DNA of 64,000 nt from Scilla litardierei (GCA_030789695.1 CM061142.1:146043637-146107636); one strand, 5' to 3'; counted from the stretch's first letter, positions 20,055-32,215 are shown. Program-made: numbers and translations. The notes: generated by a model from the letters alone, not told the origin.

Positions 20055-22665
20055 CTACCTTCTTGGTTTTATCATAGTCTTTTGCAAATCTGCAGTTCCT
20101 TTAAGATACTGCATTATCCTCTTAACCGCTTTCCAGTGTTCTTGCCCTGGGTTGGATTGGTAACAGCTTACCATTTCCAACGGCAAAACAGATGTCCGGT
20201 CTCGTACACACCATAGTGTACATAAGACTATCAACTGCACTGGAATATGGAACTTTTTCCTTAATTTCCTTTTCCTTTTGGTTCTTTGGACACGATTCCA
20301 GATATAAATTATCGCATATGCTTATATGAATATCAATGGACTTGCAGTCCTGCATATTAAATCGTTCTAGAACCTTCTTTATATAAGTCTCCTGTGAAAG
20401 AGAAAGAAGTTTCTTCGAACGATTCCTTGAAATCTTAACTCCAAGTATATATGCGGCTTTTCCTATGCCTTTCATCTAAAATACTGATGAAAGCCAAGCC
20501 TTGATACTCATCACAAAGCCCTTGTCATTTCCAGCTATTAAAATGTCATCTACATATAGAGACATAATAACATGCTTGCTTTTAATCCTCTTGATATATA
20601 CGTAGTTATCTTCATCAAGTATGGAAAATCGATTTGATAAGACAACCTCTTGAAATCGTATATACCATTGCCTCGAGGATTGTTTAAGACCATATATGGA
20701 TTTACGAAGTTTACAAACCTTATGTTCGTTTCCTTCTTTTACAAACCCTGTTGGTTGTTCCATATAGATCTCCTCGTCCAATTCTCCATTGAGAAAGGCA
20801 GTCTTTACATCCATCTGATGTAATTTGAGGTATAAGCAAGCTACCATTGCCAGAATCATGCGAATCAAGGTAAAACGCACAACAGGTGAGAAGTTTTCTT
20901 CGTAGTCTATCCCTTCCTGTTGCGTAAAACCTTTCGCGATAAGGCGAGCTTTATATCTATCTATAGAGCCATCAGCCTTATGCTTGATCTCGAGAACCCA
21001 TTTGTTCCCAATTGCTCTATGTCCTCTGGGTGAGTTAACTAAGTCCCAGACTTGGTTAACTTTCATGGATTTCAATTCCTCCTTCATCGCTTCCATCCAT
21101 TTGTCTTTTGCAGGGCATGATGCGGCATATTTGAGATTCTTCAAGTCCTTGTTGACTCGAATTTAGATCAATTCTAATATCACTCCCACTTGAAATGTTG
21201 TTAGAATTGCTCCCACTTGGATCATTATTCCCGTATGGAATAGGATAATCGTCATTCGTATAATCCATTGGTGAAGGTTAAAAAGAATTTTCGTTTTCAC
21301 CAAGAATTTCTCCCACTCGAATGAGGTAATCCTTTTTGATCATAAATCTCAAAATAGAGATAAGTCCTGACTTATCTCGCCCTGTCTTGGAAACTTGTTT
21401 TCCAAGAAAGTGACATCCCTCGACTCAAACTCAATTAGCCCACCATTGTCTTCCTGACTAACAAAAATATAACCTTTGGAGTTTTCTGCGTATCGTATAA
21501 AGATACGTTTCCTTCCCCTTGGCCCAAGTTTGCCATACTTATGGGAGGAAATATGTGCGTAGAATGCACAACCCCAAGGTTTCAAAATGTTTAAGTCAGG
21601 AGACCTTTGGTTCCACAACTCATAAGGAGTGGAGCTAACTGATTTCGAGGGTACGCGGTTCAAAATGAAAGCGGCCGTCAATAATGCATCACCCCAAAAG
21701 GTGATTGGCAAGTTAGCTTGCTCCATCATTGAACGGACCATTTTTCATTAAAGTCCTATACCTCCTTTCTGCAACACCAATTTGTTGAGGAGTATAAGGC
21801 ATAGTTACCTGATGTACTATGCCTTTTTCATCACAAAGTTCCTTTAAACTTGTTGACTGATATTCACCGCCCCTATCGGTTCGCATGACCTTAATCTTTC
21901 GATCTAATTGATTCTCCACTAAACTCATATAGTTTTTAAAGCAGGTTTAGTGCTTTCACTTTGTGGGATATCAAATAGATATAACCGAATCGGGTGAAAT
22001 CATCAATAAAAGTGATGAAAAATAGGACCTCCCGCGTCTTGTCTTGACATTCATCGGACCACATATGTCCGAATGGATAAGCTGTAATGGAACCTCGGCC
22101 CTTGTGCCGGTTCCAAACGGCTTGCGACAAGATTTCCTCACAAGGCAATGTTCGCAGGTCGACATTTCAACCTTTGAAACATTTGATAGAAGGCCACGTT
22201 TGGCAAGTCTATCCATACGCTTTGGTCCAATATGACCAAGCCTTGTGTGCCAACAAATTATATTAGACTCATTAGTCAAAGAATTTGTCACAAGGAAATT
22301 TTCATTACATGAGGAATTTATACATTGTACTTATTACAATAAATCCTTTGAAAAACAAACCCAGTACCAATAAAGGAATTATTACAAAAATAGGTCCATA
22401 TTACAATCATGAAGGAACCAACTATAACCAAGACCCATTAAATTGACCACAGTATTAATATTCCTTTGAATATATGGAATGAAGAGAACATTATAAAGTA
22501 GGAGAGTGTGGCCGTTGTCCAAGTCTAGCTTGCAATTCCCAACGCCTTTCTCTACAACACGTGTGTTGTTTCCTACATTGATCCACTTCATTCCTTGAGT
22601 ATCCGGTGATACTCCACGAAGGACCGTCTGTCCTTTGCTATGTGGTCGGTGACACCTGAATCAAT
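20055..22665 (-). pseudogene. pol: C2 pol remnant (protease, integrase, RT)
   Basis: Read on the minus strand in several frames. Protease: IIDSGVTDHIAKDR near 22660, then KWINVGNNTRV and GNCKLDL. Pre-integrase and zinc finger: WHTRLGHIGPKRMDRLA and CEHCLVRKSCRKPFG near 22150-22260. Integrase: HSDICGP, RTDRGGEY near 21870, and an altered E site (GVAERRYR). RT: KARLIAKGFTQQEG, MDVKTAFLNGE and the YVDD box (20476-21144), then the thumb/connection YILGVKISRNRS and MQYLKGT. At least seven breaks by stops or frameshifts make it inactive. Confidence 0.9.
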
Positions 22666-22751
22666 TATCTCAAAATGGATTAGATTCCACAAGAAATAGT
22701 GAACTAGAAACACATATGTAACTAGGATTACAAGTTACCTCGTCACTTCCA

Positions 22752-23587
22752 CTCGTACACGAACGAGCATAGTGACCGAGCTTGTTACACTTGAAGCACT
22801 TGATCCTTTTCAAGTCTTTCTTCTTGTGCCATTTCTTGTGCCCACCCTTATGTTTGGGTTCCTTGGTAGACTCAGGTTACTTATTACGTTCATTAGAAGA
22901 CTTCGAACGATCTTTACGTTTCTTTCCCCCGTGTGAGGAACTAGCAACCATGTGCACTTCTGCACTTGGCTTGGCAGCCGCAAGCCGCTCTTCCTCTAAT
23001 TCGAGGTGCTTGGAAACATCGTTGAAGGTCTTTATGCTCTCATTATGAGTGAGATGCATCTTTATCTGATCCCACTCATTTGGTAGGGAACGTATGACTG
23101 CTTGGATTTGTTGCTCATCTGTGAGCACATGACCTGCGTCCTTTAACTCCGAGATAAGGTTCGCCATATGTCGCAGATGTTTCCCTATGGAATGATCTGG
23201 ACGTTTCTTATATGTATCGAACCTTATAGTTAAGGCGCGAAGTTTGGACACCGATGTGCCACCGAACTTCTCCTCTAGCTTGGACCATATGTCCATGGCT
23301 AGGTCATGTTCCCGGAAGATGCGCATTATGTCATCAGCCATACTGCTTAATAACGTAATGCGTGCTATCTTATTCTTCCGAGACCAAGCATCAAAAGCTT
23401 CCTTGTCTCGTCGGTGTTGGGCCGTAGTGCCCAACTCGGGTTCAATCATAACGTTCTTTAGAGTTTCGAGCACTTCTTGCTCCTCTAGAACGTATTGTAT
23501 CTTTATGGACCAAAGTTTGTAATTATCGCCGTTGAGTTTTTCACCTCTGTTTAACTCAGCGACGATATTCTTTGAAGCGGAAGACAT
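22752..23587 (-). pseudogene. gag: C2 gag, interrupted before the zinc knuckle
   Basis: ATG at 23587 (MSSASKN) opens a 236-residue frame with Copia capsid landmarks: LNGDNYKLWSIKIQYVLEE, IWSKLEEKFGG, RSLPNEWDQIKMHL and HLELEEERL. A TAA at about 22877 ends it. In the same frame beyond the stop lies the CCHC knuckle CFKCNKLGHYARSC (about 22755-22796) in a Lys-rich context. A single premature stop therefore removes the nucleocapsid. Confidence 0.88.
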
Positions 23588-23740
23588 TTTACTTTTAAAA
23601 TGCTGCAAAAGACACAAAACCGAAGGTTCGATCAAAACATTGCATAAAAAATTCTTAAAATATAACTCCCACTTGAAATGATAATAGAGTATCCTATTTG
23701 GATAGTTCTAAAAATTCAAATCCCACTTGGAATTATATTA

Positions 23741-24044
23741 TATTTGATAAGTTACTTTCGAAAAATATTGAAGATGTTGTTCTAGAATCGAAAAGGTCTC
23801 TATGATTCCAATCACCATCTAGAACAACTTTCAATATTCCCCCATCACTTATCAAACAATAGTACTCTTATAGTACTAGCAGCGGAAAACGAGTATTTGA
23901 TAAGTTACTTTCGAAAAATATTGAAGATGTTACTCTAGAATCGGAAAGGTCACTATGTTTCCAATCACCATCTAGAGTAACTTTCAATTTTTCTCCCTCA
24001 CTTTATCAAATGTTAGTACTCTTATAGTACTTTGCAGCGGAAAA
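23741..24044. repeat. 153-base tandem duplication in the C2 leader
   Basis: Two copies (from 23741 and from 23894) share TATTTGATAAGTTACTTTCG, the CCAATCACCATCTAGA block and CTCTTATAGTACT. They lie directly upstream of gag on the minus strand. Confidence 0.85.
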
Positions 24045-24088
24045 GCGTTTTTGAAAACGTATTTTTCAAATCGAATTTAAAATACATT

Positions 24089-24365
24089 GGCTAATCTCCG
24101 TAGAGTAGAGCACAACGTCATAAGTTCATTGGCTAATCTCCGTGGAGTAGAGCACAATGACATAAGTTCATTGGCTAATCTCCGTGGAGTAGAGCACAAT
24201 GACATGGCTAATCTCGCATGAAGTAGAGCATTACGGCTAATCTTCAAGGAGTAGAGCACAATTACATAAGTACATTGGCTAATCTCCGTAGAGTAGAGCA
24301 CAATGACTTAGCTAATCTCGCATGAAGTAGAGAACTATGGCTAGTCTTCAAGGAGTAGAGCCCAA
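24089..24365. repeat. Short tandem repeats, GGCTAATCTCCGTAGAGTAG type
   Basis: About seven imperfect units alternate between GGCTAATCTCCGTRGAGTAG-AGCACAATGACATAAG and GGCTAATCTCGCATGAAGTAG/GGCTAATCTTCAAGGAGTAG, with period about 38-45 bases. It is in the leader of C2; no coding function is seen. Confidence 0.85.
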
Positions 24366-24584
24366 GTTAAAAACTTCATTAAAACGTTAGTCCCGTATGA
24401 ACTAGTCGGCACTGTGGTTAGCCCGTATGGACTAATCGACACATTCGAGTTTGACCAATGCCTTTTGTCACCCCGTATGGGTCAGTTGGCAAGTTTGCAG
24501 TCGACCCAGACCTTCTGCCTGATTGGTCGACCAAAAACCCAAAATTGGTCGACCAATTTTTCGCACTGCAACTTCTTCCCGGCC

Positions 24585-25115
24585 AGGGCCTCTGCCCTGG
24601 CCGGGGCTTGGCCAAGGGCCGGCCAGGGCCTCTGCCCTGGCCGGCCAGGGGCCTTGGCCCCCTCGGACAGGGCCGGCCAGGCCCTGGCCTCTGCCAGGGC
24701 CGGCCGGCCAGGCCACTGGCGCTGCCCTGGCCTCTGCCAGGGCGGCCTGGCCGCTGGCCGGGGCCAGGGCTCCTGCCCTGGCCTCGGCCAGGCCCTGGCC
24801 TCTGCCAGGGCGGCCTGGCCGCTGGCCGGGGCCAGGGCTCCTGCCCTGGCCTCTGCCAGGGCGGCCTGGCCGCTGGCCGGGGCCAGGGCTCCTGCCCTGG
24901 CCTCGGCCAGGCCCTGGCCTGAGGCCAGGGCGCCGGCCCTGGCCACTGCCAGGGCCGGCAGGCCTTGGCCAAGGCCGGCCACTGCCGGCCTGGCCTTGGC
25001 CGGCCACTGCCGGCCTGGCCATGGCCGGCCATGGCCTGGCCATGGCCTGGCCATGGCCGGCCATGGCCAAGGCCATTCGGCGTTGGCCGGCCATGGCCCC
25101 TTTGGCCATGGCCGG
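24585..25115. repeat. GC-rich palindromic array GGCCAGGGC/GCCCTGGCC in the C2 leader
   Basis: This block of over 500 bases is built from GGCCAGGGC, CTCTGCC, GCCCTGGCC and GGCCGGCC in ever-changing inverted arrangements. It includes three near-identical units of about 60-67 bases (from about 24720, 24785 and 24845) and ends in a simpler GGCCATGGCC run (25015-25110). Long frames through it on both strands reflect composition and codon-periodic repeats. It sits between primer site and gag, the same position as the array in C1. Confidence 0.9.
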
Positions 25116-25606
25116 CCACCCCCTTTGAATGGGGTTGCCGTACTTATTCCTCCCCCTTGATGGGGTGGCCGCCGGTGGTTATTGGCCGTAGCCAACCCCC
25201 TCCGCATGAGGAGGGGGGTGCATGGCCTTCATAGCCCATTTGGCCATGGTGCACATGCACCAAATTTCCTCTTACCCGATGGAAATAACTACCATCATCT
25301 TCCTCGATGAAGCACCCGTTCGTCGATGAAGCACCCGTTCGTCGAGAAATTAGTTATTTCCTAATGGCCGTGTGCCAAAAATGAAAAATAACATACTACG
25401 TGAACGGTCGGTTCTTCCCGTCACGGAGAGTTCCTACCATATCCATAATGATAGGAGACCCTAACGTGAAAAGAACAACCGCTGCGTTCTCTCCGTCACG
25501 AAGCGTTCCTACTATATCCGTAATAGTAGGAGACCCATTCGTGAAAAAGACAACGACTCGTTCATAGTTTCGACGGGGCGGCGGTTTGACCGGGGCTAAC
25601 CCATAT

Positions 25607-25619
25607 GGCTCTGATACCA
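25607..25619 (-). promoter_or_regulatory. Primer-binding site of C2
   Basis: GGCTCTGATACCA on the plus strand is TGGTATCAGAGCC on the minus strand, complementary to the 3' end of plant initiator tRNA-Met. It sits one base from the 5' LTR. Confidence 0.9.
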
Positions 25620-25620
25620 A

Positions 25621-26229
25621 TGTAGGATCCTGTCCAAAACAGAGTTAGGATCGATAACATGAAGTTTAGACTTATGCTTGCGTATGCGGCACGGTAGTCT
25701 ACGAACTTCGCCTTCGGATTCGCCACGACGGATCGAGTCTTCTCACGAACGGAGTAAGGCTACTAATCCACAATCTAAATCTCTACTTTAGATTAAGAAC
25801 TTGGATAAGAGGGAGAGGAAATATTTCTGCAGAGCTTCGCTAGGATGAAAAATGCATGCATGAATTTCATGCAAAAAGTGTAAGGAAAATGGCTACCCTT
25901 GGGTCTTATTTATAGCCCCCAAGGTAGTTATTTTAGGGTAAGTTGTTCCTTTGGAACAACTTAATTAAGGTGTACCATGATACATGGCACATTATAAGCT
26001 TAAGTTGTACCATATGCATGGTACAACATAAGCTTAAGATATTCCCCCTTTATTAGCCATATGTCGCATGCACTTATGCATATATAATGCGACTTTCCCA
26101 CTCATCCAGAGATCCTCTCCACAATGGAACATATTCCCTTTGCGTACGACTTCGTGTACGCGACGTTCGAGGTCCGTATTCCCTCGTACATCCCCTACAA
26201 GGGTGTACTAACGTCTTCCATATCCAACA
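25621..26229 (-). mobile_element. C2 5' LTR
   Basis: 609 bases, about 99% identical to the 3' LTR. The minus-strand TATAAATAA is at 25907-25915. Confidence 0.93.
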
Positions 26230-26234
26230 GGTAC

Positions 26235-28464
26235 ATGAGTCGTAATAAGACATATATGACATACATGAACAAGGTAGTCACATAAACAAACAATCTTCAT
26301 GAGGGTGTGACAAGAATGAGCTAATGAAGAAGTATGCTATATTACACTAATCGAATATATTAAAATACCAATTGTAAACATGGTAGTCAAAACCAATATA
26401 TTAAAATACCAATTGTACAAAACACATACTTACAACCATTTAGCTCTCCCTATATGTGTGCATCTCCAATGCACCATCCCTTCCTTTGAATTGATCCATT
26501 ATTTGTAAACCAAGGAGTGTGTAAAGTAGGCATCTTGGACAACAATCTGACAATTCAACAATTGGTGGTATCCAAAAACCTTTTGGATCCAATAGGTTAA
26601 GGAACAAAATCAAGTAGTCCAATAACCAATCATTTACCAATTGTAAATAACACTCATCAATAGAAATGCATGACATACATTAATATGAGTTATTATAATC
26701 ATGAAAATCATACATTTAAGGAATTAACAATTCTCAATCATTAGAAGTTAGATACACCTAGACTAATAATTCATATGCATATGATTTAATCACAATACAT
26801 TATACAAGCAATCATCATTATAAATACACACATTTAATACAATAGTGTGTGCTAGAAAGATTCCTCGTTCAATATGCATATTGCACAAAATAAACATTCA
26901 CGGCACAACACATATTGAAGGAAGGCATGAAAAGTAATACCACAAAGAGTGTGCATGGGAAGCATAAAGTATTAATTTTCAAAACCAAATTTATCTTTCC
27001 CTTTGGCTTATCAACAAGATAGGAAGGTGCAAATTGATAATAAATCCCCAAGGGTCAGAGAAATCAACTAATCTATATGCACAACATAATATGAATGAAA
27101 TGCAATGACATATAGAAGAACATAACATGAAAGCTGTCGAACTGTCATACTCCCACACAATCATACAAACTATGCAAACTTAGGAGTAGAGGACGAACTC
27201 ACATATATACATGGGGACAAAAAGTAATCATACAAGCATGGTACCCAAGCAATGAAACACAATTTGAGTCGCATGAGAATATTTCATTCCTAATATACGA
27301 TTCTATATGTGTGTTCATACCATGCCTAGAAACAATCTTAGGAATCCAAAAGATAGTGATTTGGGATTCTTAAGAAAAGGTTGTGTAGTGGCATGAGTAG
27401 GAAGTTAGGATGCACGCTTGTGAAGTGGAACAAAAATATAAGCGTGTCCCGTGTGTGAAACATGCAAATGTGCATTAGTTCTAACATGAAAATTTTAAGC
27501 CACATGTTATAAATAATCCAAGAATAAACATATGAGTAAGGATTATGACTACACAATGCACATCAGTCAAGAATTTGACACACGTGAAATACATAGACAT
27601 GAATGACATACAAGACACACAATATGCAAACATAGAATATGCATGAGATAGTCTCAAACACAAAGTGACATCTACATGCATTCAACATATATGGATACCA
27701 AATGTAAGAATATACTTACAACATTAAGCTCCCCCTACTTTGGTGCATCACTTAAGCACCATCAACTCCATTTGAATGAAAATCTTTGCAAAACAAGGAG
27801 TTGGTAGGGTTGGTATCCCAAAGTTGATTGAACCTAGAAAACAAAATTTTGGTATCCAAAAACCTTTTTGGATCCAATGGGTTAGCAACAAATTTAAAAT
27901 ACTAAATTCAAATTATTGTAACCCGTATCATAATGTAATCATACACAATATTAATGAAACATGTAATCATGTTACTAGATAAATATATAACCATATACAT
28001 GCATGTACCAAATGTACCAAAAGTAAATATGTATATTAATCCAAAAGCATGACATGTAACACATGCATCATAACATAAGTATGAACCAAAGCATGTGTTG
28101 CATAAAAATATTAAATATTCTACACATGAACTTCTAAACACAATGATTTACTAGTAAACAAGCAATAGAAATCAAATTCAATATGAATTTAAGTTTCTAA
28201 CAAACATGAGCATCTAAGACCAATATGCAAACAAAAGAATAAACCAATTCTTAACACAGATGCTTTGGTACCCATAAAATGAATATAAACTCATGGTACC
28301 AAGCAAAGAAGGGTCAACGGAAACTAACCCTTTGGAAACCAAGTCCAAGAGGACCGTGATTTCCCAACATAATCAGCATTCAAAATAATATCATGAATAT
28401 AAGATTGCAAATACATATCCTTAGCATGAATGCTAGTGTTCTTCGGACCCCAAATAGTGTAAGA
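26235..28464 (-). other. S interior, second noncoding part with a duplicated gag-end block
   Basis: AT-rich with no intact gene. Two degenerate copies of one block occur (about 26403-26620 and 27715-27900). Each has a CTCCCC-type tract, a TGCATC...CACCATC stretch, AACCAAGGAG or AACAAGGAG, and CCAAAAACCTTTTTGGATCC. On the minus strand the last reads GSKK/DPKG-FWIP, resembling the GPKxxWVPK motif near Sirevirus gag ends. This suggests that gag/pol was replaced by duplicated gag-tail and polypurine-tract segments. Confidence 0.5.
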
Positions 28465-29859
28465 TTAGGGTATCCTCTTCCTAGTGGTTGCATGCACAAA
28501 AGGTTGATCTCTACATGGTGCATGTGGCCTAGGAACATGAGATCTAACAAGAGCATGAGGATATGTGTATGGAACATTGTGTTGTGCTAAAGCTTGATGA
28601 TGAGCATATGATCCATGGTGTGGTGTTGCATACATACGTGGATGAATGTGAGGTGTGTATGCATGAGGATGATCATGAGAATTAGCATGCACATGTGGAT
28701 GTGATGTGTGATCATAAGCATGTGAAGGTGCATGAGCATGAGTACGTGCATGAGAGTGTCTCAAATGAGTGTTTGCATGTGCTCGTGGGTGTGTAGCATA
28801 AAAACCATCATTCATGTGAACAGGTGGGGTAAGATGTGTGTTCCTACGTGGCATAGTATTGGTGTACATAAATGCATGACCCTTCTTTGGAGGTCCACCC
28901 AAGGTGGGTTTCTTTCCAAAGTAGGGAGGAATAGGAGTGGTGGTTTCCTTAGTAGTAGAACTACAAAAGTTGTTATAGACACCACTCGTGGATGCACCGA
29001 AGGATGGCCTCACAAGATCTATAGTTACTTCACTATAGGAGGTGCGTGCATTGGATGCATGTGTGATGAGCTTGTGCACTTGGGATTTGAGATCCTTATT
29101 CTCAATGCCCAAAATTGTGTTTTGAGATTGAAGATTTTCAATCTCAAGATCGTTACTATCCGCAATGGAAACACGATCAACTTGAGATTTGAGGGACTCC
29201 ACCTCATTTCTCAACATGCCATTTTGAGTAAGCAAACTTGCTTTCTCAATGGCGAGTGTCTCAACAATGGTGTCATTGTTGGAGGTGCTACATGTAGATG
29301 TGTTAGTGAGACTAGCAATCTTATCTTTAGCATCACAATATTTATGCAAAAGCTTTTGATATTTATCAAATAATTGCTTAAGTTCAGTTTTAAGCTCATC
29401 CATTGTTACCTCTTCATCGTCGCTATCACTATCACTTGAATCACTTGATTCGTCCCTAGAGTCACCCTTAGTGGCGTCCTCTCGTGCCATCAAACCGATG
29501 AGTGAATCTCTTTCATCATTGGAAGAAGAACACTCCGAGGTGGACTCTTCTTGCTCCGCTAGCATGTGCCATATTTGATATACCGTTGTTGCCTTGGACA
29601 CACGCATAAGAATGTTATGAGATAAATACTCAAGCAAGATATCCATTGCCTCTTGGTGTTTCTTCACCAATTCTCTTTGCTCATTTGTCCATTCATGTTC
29701 GGAAGTGGTAGGTGCACGAAGGGGCTTCTCCACAAGCTTCCAATAATCATCGTCAATGGATTGAATATAAGCCTTCATCTTTACACACCAAATTTGATAG
29801 TTGGGTCCAATGAGATATGGTGGAATAGGACTTCGTGTGATGTTGTTGTTGGTTGCTAT
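28465..29859 (-). pseudogene. gag: Internally deleted Sirevirus gag of S
   Basis: The frame is open from just after the primer site to a stop at 28465. The expected start appears lost: ATAGCAACC at 29859 reads IATNNN where MATNNN is usual; the next Met is at 29778. The N-terminus PPYLIGPNYQIWCVKMKAYI and WKLVE are typical. The middle of the capsid domain and the zinc knuckle are missing, so an IWHML stretch passes straight into an acidic Ser/Asp region and coiled-coil-like heptads (about residues 145-240 from 29778). The C-terminal 110 residues are extremely His-rich (HPRAHANTHLRHSHARTHAH and more). It may be a tail unique to this family. Confidence 0.75.
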
Positions 29860-29871
29860 AGCTATAACCTT

Positions 29872-29883
29872 GCTCTGATACCA
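29872..29883 (-). promoter_or_regulatory. Primer-binding site of S
   Basis: GCTCTGATACCA on the plus strand equals TGGTATCAGAGC on the minus strand, two bases from the 5' LTR. It is complementary to tRNA-iMet. Confidence 0.92.
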
Positions 29884-29885
29884 AT

Positions 29886-31125
29886 TGTAGTGACCCTGTG
29901 CTATGAGGAATAAACACTAGGGGTGAATAGTGTTTTATAGAATTATAAGGAATTTCCGCCAAATAAAACCCTGCTTAACCAACAAATGCTGAATAAAATA
30001 AGTGAACAACAACACAAGGAATAAAGCAATGCAAACATGCAATCTACCCTGGTTCGGTGCCACACAAGTCTCCCCGACTTGTTACCGGTGCCCTAATCCA
30101 GCAACACCCGGATCCCCTCCGGATACTCTAGTAAAACAACTAGAGCTCTCCTTAGCCCACTTGCGAAAACCCCACAAGTGCAATCGACCTACAATCGATG
30201 TCTGTGTATCCCACAACCCAGGAACACGCAAAATCCTTAATCCCACAACTTGGGACTAAGCACAATCTCACAAACCGAGAGCAAAACGAAATCTTGACTC
30301 CCACAACTTGGGATCAAGCCAATCCTCTCACCACCGTGAGTATACAACAAATATGAAGTATAAAGAATGAAATATAAAACTTCTTACCACAAAATCATAT
30401 ACCTTCAGAAATACTTACCAATATAGGGCAAGAATGGATTTTGAGGAAGATGAGATCACCAAACCCTAGCACCACCAAGATAGACAGCTATAGATGGCTA
30501 GGAAGAAGTTGGTGACTCGGATTCAAGCTCTTAGCTTGAGAAGCTCACAAAGAATGAGAATCTCTCTTGATGAATTAGTGCTCAAACAGTGAGTGAGAGA
30601 TTCTTGTGAGAAGAGAGAGCTTTAGAAATGAAGTTGAATGGCTCTTCTCTTAGATGTCAAAATGTCTCTAATTTCAGCCTTGAATCCCTGGTTTGAAGCA
30701 CTCAAACTTATATAGGGAAGAGACAAAACGGTCACAAAATTCGTGGCATTAAATGCGCCAATGGCTCTATTCTGAAGTTGCTTAATCGGTCTAAGAAGGA
30801 TCACTGACCGATTAGTTTTGCAACTAGTCGGTCGGTGAACCTTCTTGGATCGACTAGAAGGAAGACAACGAAGATAGTGAATTCAAGAGATATAAGAACT
30901 AGTCGGTCTAAGAAGAAACATCAACCGACTAGTTTGACAACTAGTCAGACTGTGAACCTTCTTGGACCGACTAATTAGTCGATAGTGAAATCAAAGATAT
31001 GAATAACTAGTCGGTCAAAGCAGAAACATCAACCGACTAGTTTGACAACTAGTCGGTCGGTGAACCTTCTTGGACCGACTAATTGATCAACAGTAAAGAA
31101 GTCGAATTTCACTAGGAGAACTAGT
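29886..31125 (-). mobile_element. S 5' LTR, first segment
   Basis: Aligns with 3892-5125 of the left LTR, with few substitutions and small indels (for example, an extra TGTCTGTGTA near 30200). Minus-strand TATA at 30707-30714. Interrupted by G1 after CTAGT (31121-31125). Confidence 0.9.
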
Positions 31126-31711
31126 TGTAACGGTCGGTTTCCGATCGTACTTTCTTTGTGCACGTGCTCTTGATCGTGCACGTGTTTATTTTTGACTTTA
31201 TTTGATTTTGAACATTATTGTGTGATATGTCGTCGTGATCGTCTCTGAGAGTATTAGATTGTGGAATAACTTTGGAATGACATATCTCGAGTCGTTCTTC
31301 CGCGATACTATCTTATTTGATGTGACGTCGCGACTTTCTGTTTTGACGCGAGACATTTCTATTTTTAGTTTCGTCTCTCGACGTAGAAATTTAGATCCGT
31401 CTTCTCCACTCTCTTTCTTTCGTCACCCTGGACACCCCAATATTTATTTTACAATTTTTTGACTTAATTTGACCTACTTTCCATTTTTTGAAAGTTTTAA
31501 ATAAATTTAACACCTATTTTTATAAGAGTTTTAATTATGATAAAATTCCTATATTATAATAACGTATTAAAGAATTTTTTGACCAAATTACAGAATTTTT
31601 GGCCGCACCCATCTTGCGTGAGTGAGAGGAGAGTAAATTTGTTTTAAATTAATTATTTTAATTATTTTAATTACGTTTTCTTAAACCCTAGACCTAACCC
31701 TAGCTCTAATC

Positions 31712-31720
31712 TATTTAAAT
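31712..31720 (+). promoter_or_regulatory. TATA-like box of the G1 LTR
   Basis: TATTTAAAT preceding a GC-rich leader; the same sequence is at 48696-48704 in the 3' LTR. Confidence 0.5.
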
Positions 31721-31929
31721 AAACCCTAGGCTAGGTTATTTTCGCAGCCACACAAACCCTAGCCGTCAAAAACACCTACCAACGTTCGTCGCAACGTTGC
31801 GACAATCGCCCCAGTGCACGACCGACGGCCGCCCCCGCACTTCCCAGTGCACGACCGGAGCCCGCTCCCGCATCGCCGCTCACAGCGCTCCGCTGCAATC
31901 CCCCCCCCCCCCCCCCCCCCCGCGCTGTC

Positions 31930-32215
31930 GCCTGCTCCGACCGAGGCAATCTCTCGGTCTGACCGAGAGATTTCCCCGCACAGCCGCTTCGCCCACACCC
32001 CGCTGCACCGTCGCCCGCATCGCCAGCGCCTGACCGACCCGCCCCGTCAGTCTGACCGAGAGGCCGCTCTGCATCGCTCCGCAGTGCTGCACGCCCGCAC
32101 CCACCGTGTCCGACCGAGAGGCCCGCTCGGTCTGACCGAGGATTTCCCTCGCACCGCCGCTGTGACTGACCCCGTTGCGCTGTTCTCGCCGTCCACAGTG
32201 TCTGACCGAGCCAAG
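31930..32215. repeat. CTCGGTCTGACCGAG hairpin array in the G1 LTR
   Basis: TCTGACCGAG-type words recur about nine times, some as inverted pairs. The clearest is AATCTCTCGGTCTGACCGAGAGATT at 31948-31972, with 11-base arms and a 3-base loop. The same array is in the 3' LTR (about 48950-49210). Confidence 0.75.

Larger units (their letters stand above)
18290..26229 (-). mobile_element. Copia element C2, complete but defective
   Basis: LTRs of 608 and 609 bases (18290-18897, 25621-26229) bound the element, with a perfect GGTAC duplication (18285-18289, 26230-26234). On the minus strand the order is 5' LTR at right, primer site, long repeat-filled leader, gag, then pol with protease, integrase and RT, polypurine tract AGTGGGAGA (18898-18906) and 3' LTR. 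The LTRs differ at about seven positions (near 1%), yet gag and pol carry many stops and shifts. It inserted into the interior of S. Confidence 0.93.

Noticed and set aside
24414..25207. Frames of 150-250 codons on both strands rich in Trp, Pro, Ala and Gly
   Set aside because: Same reason: they follow the GGCCAGGGC repeats in the untranslated leader of C2.
29872..29883. Possible tRNA gene fragment (GCTCTGATACCA)
   Set aside because: Only the terminal complement of tRNA-iMet, placed next to an LTR: a primer-binding site. The same applies at 25607-25619.
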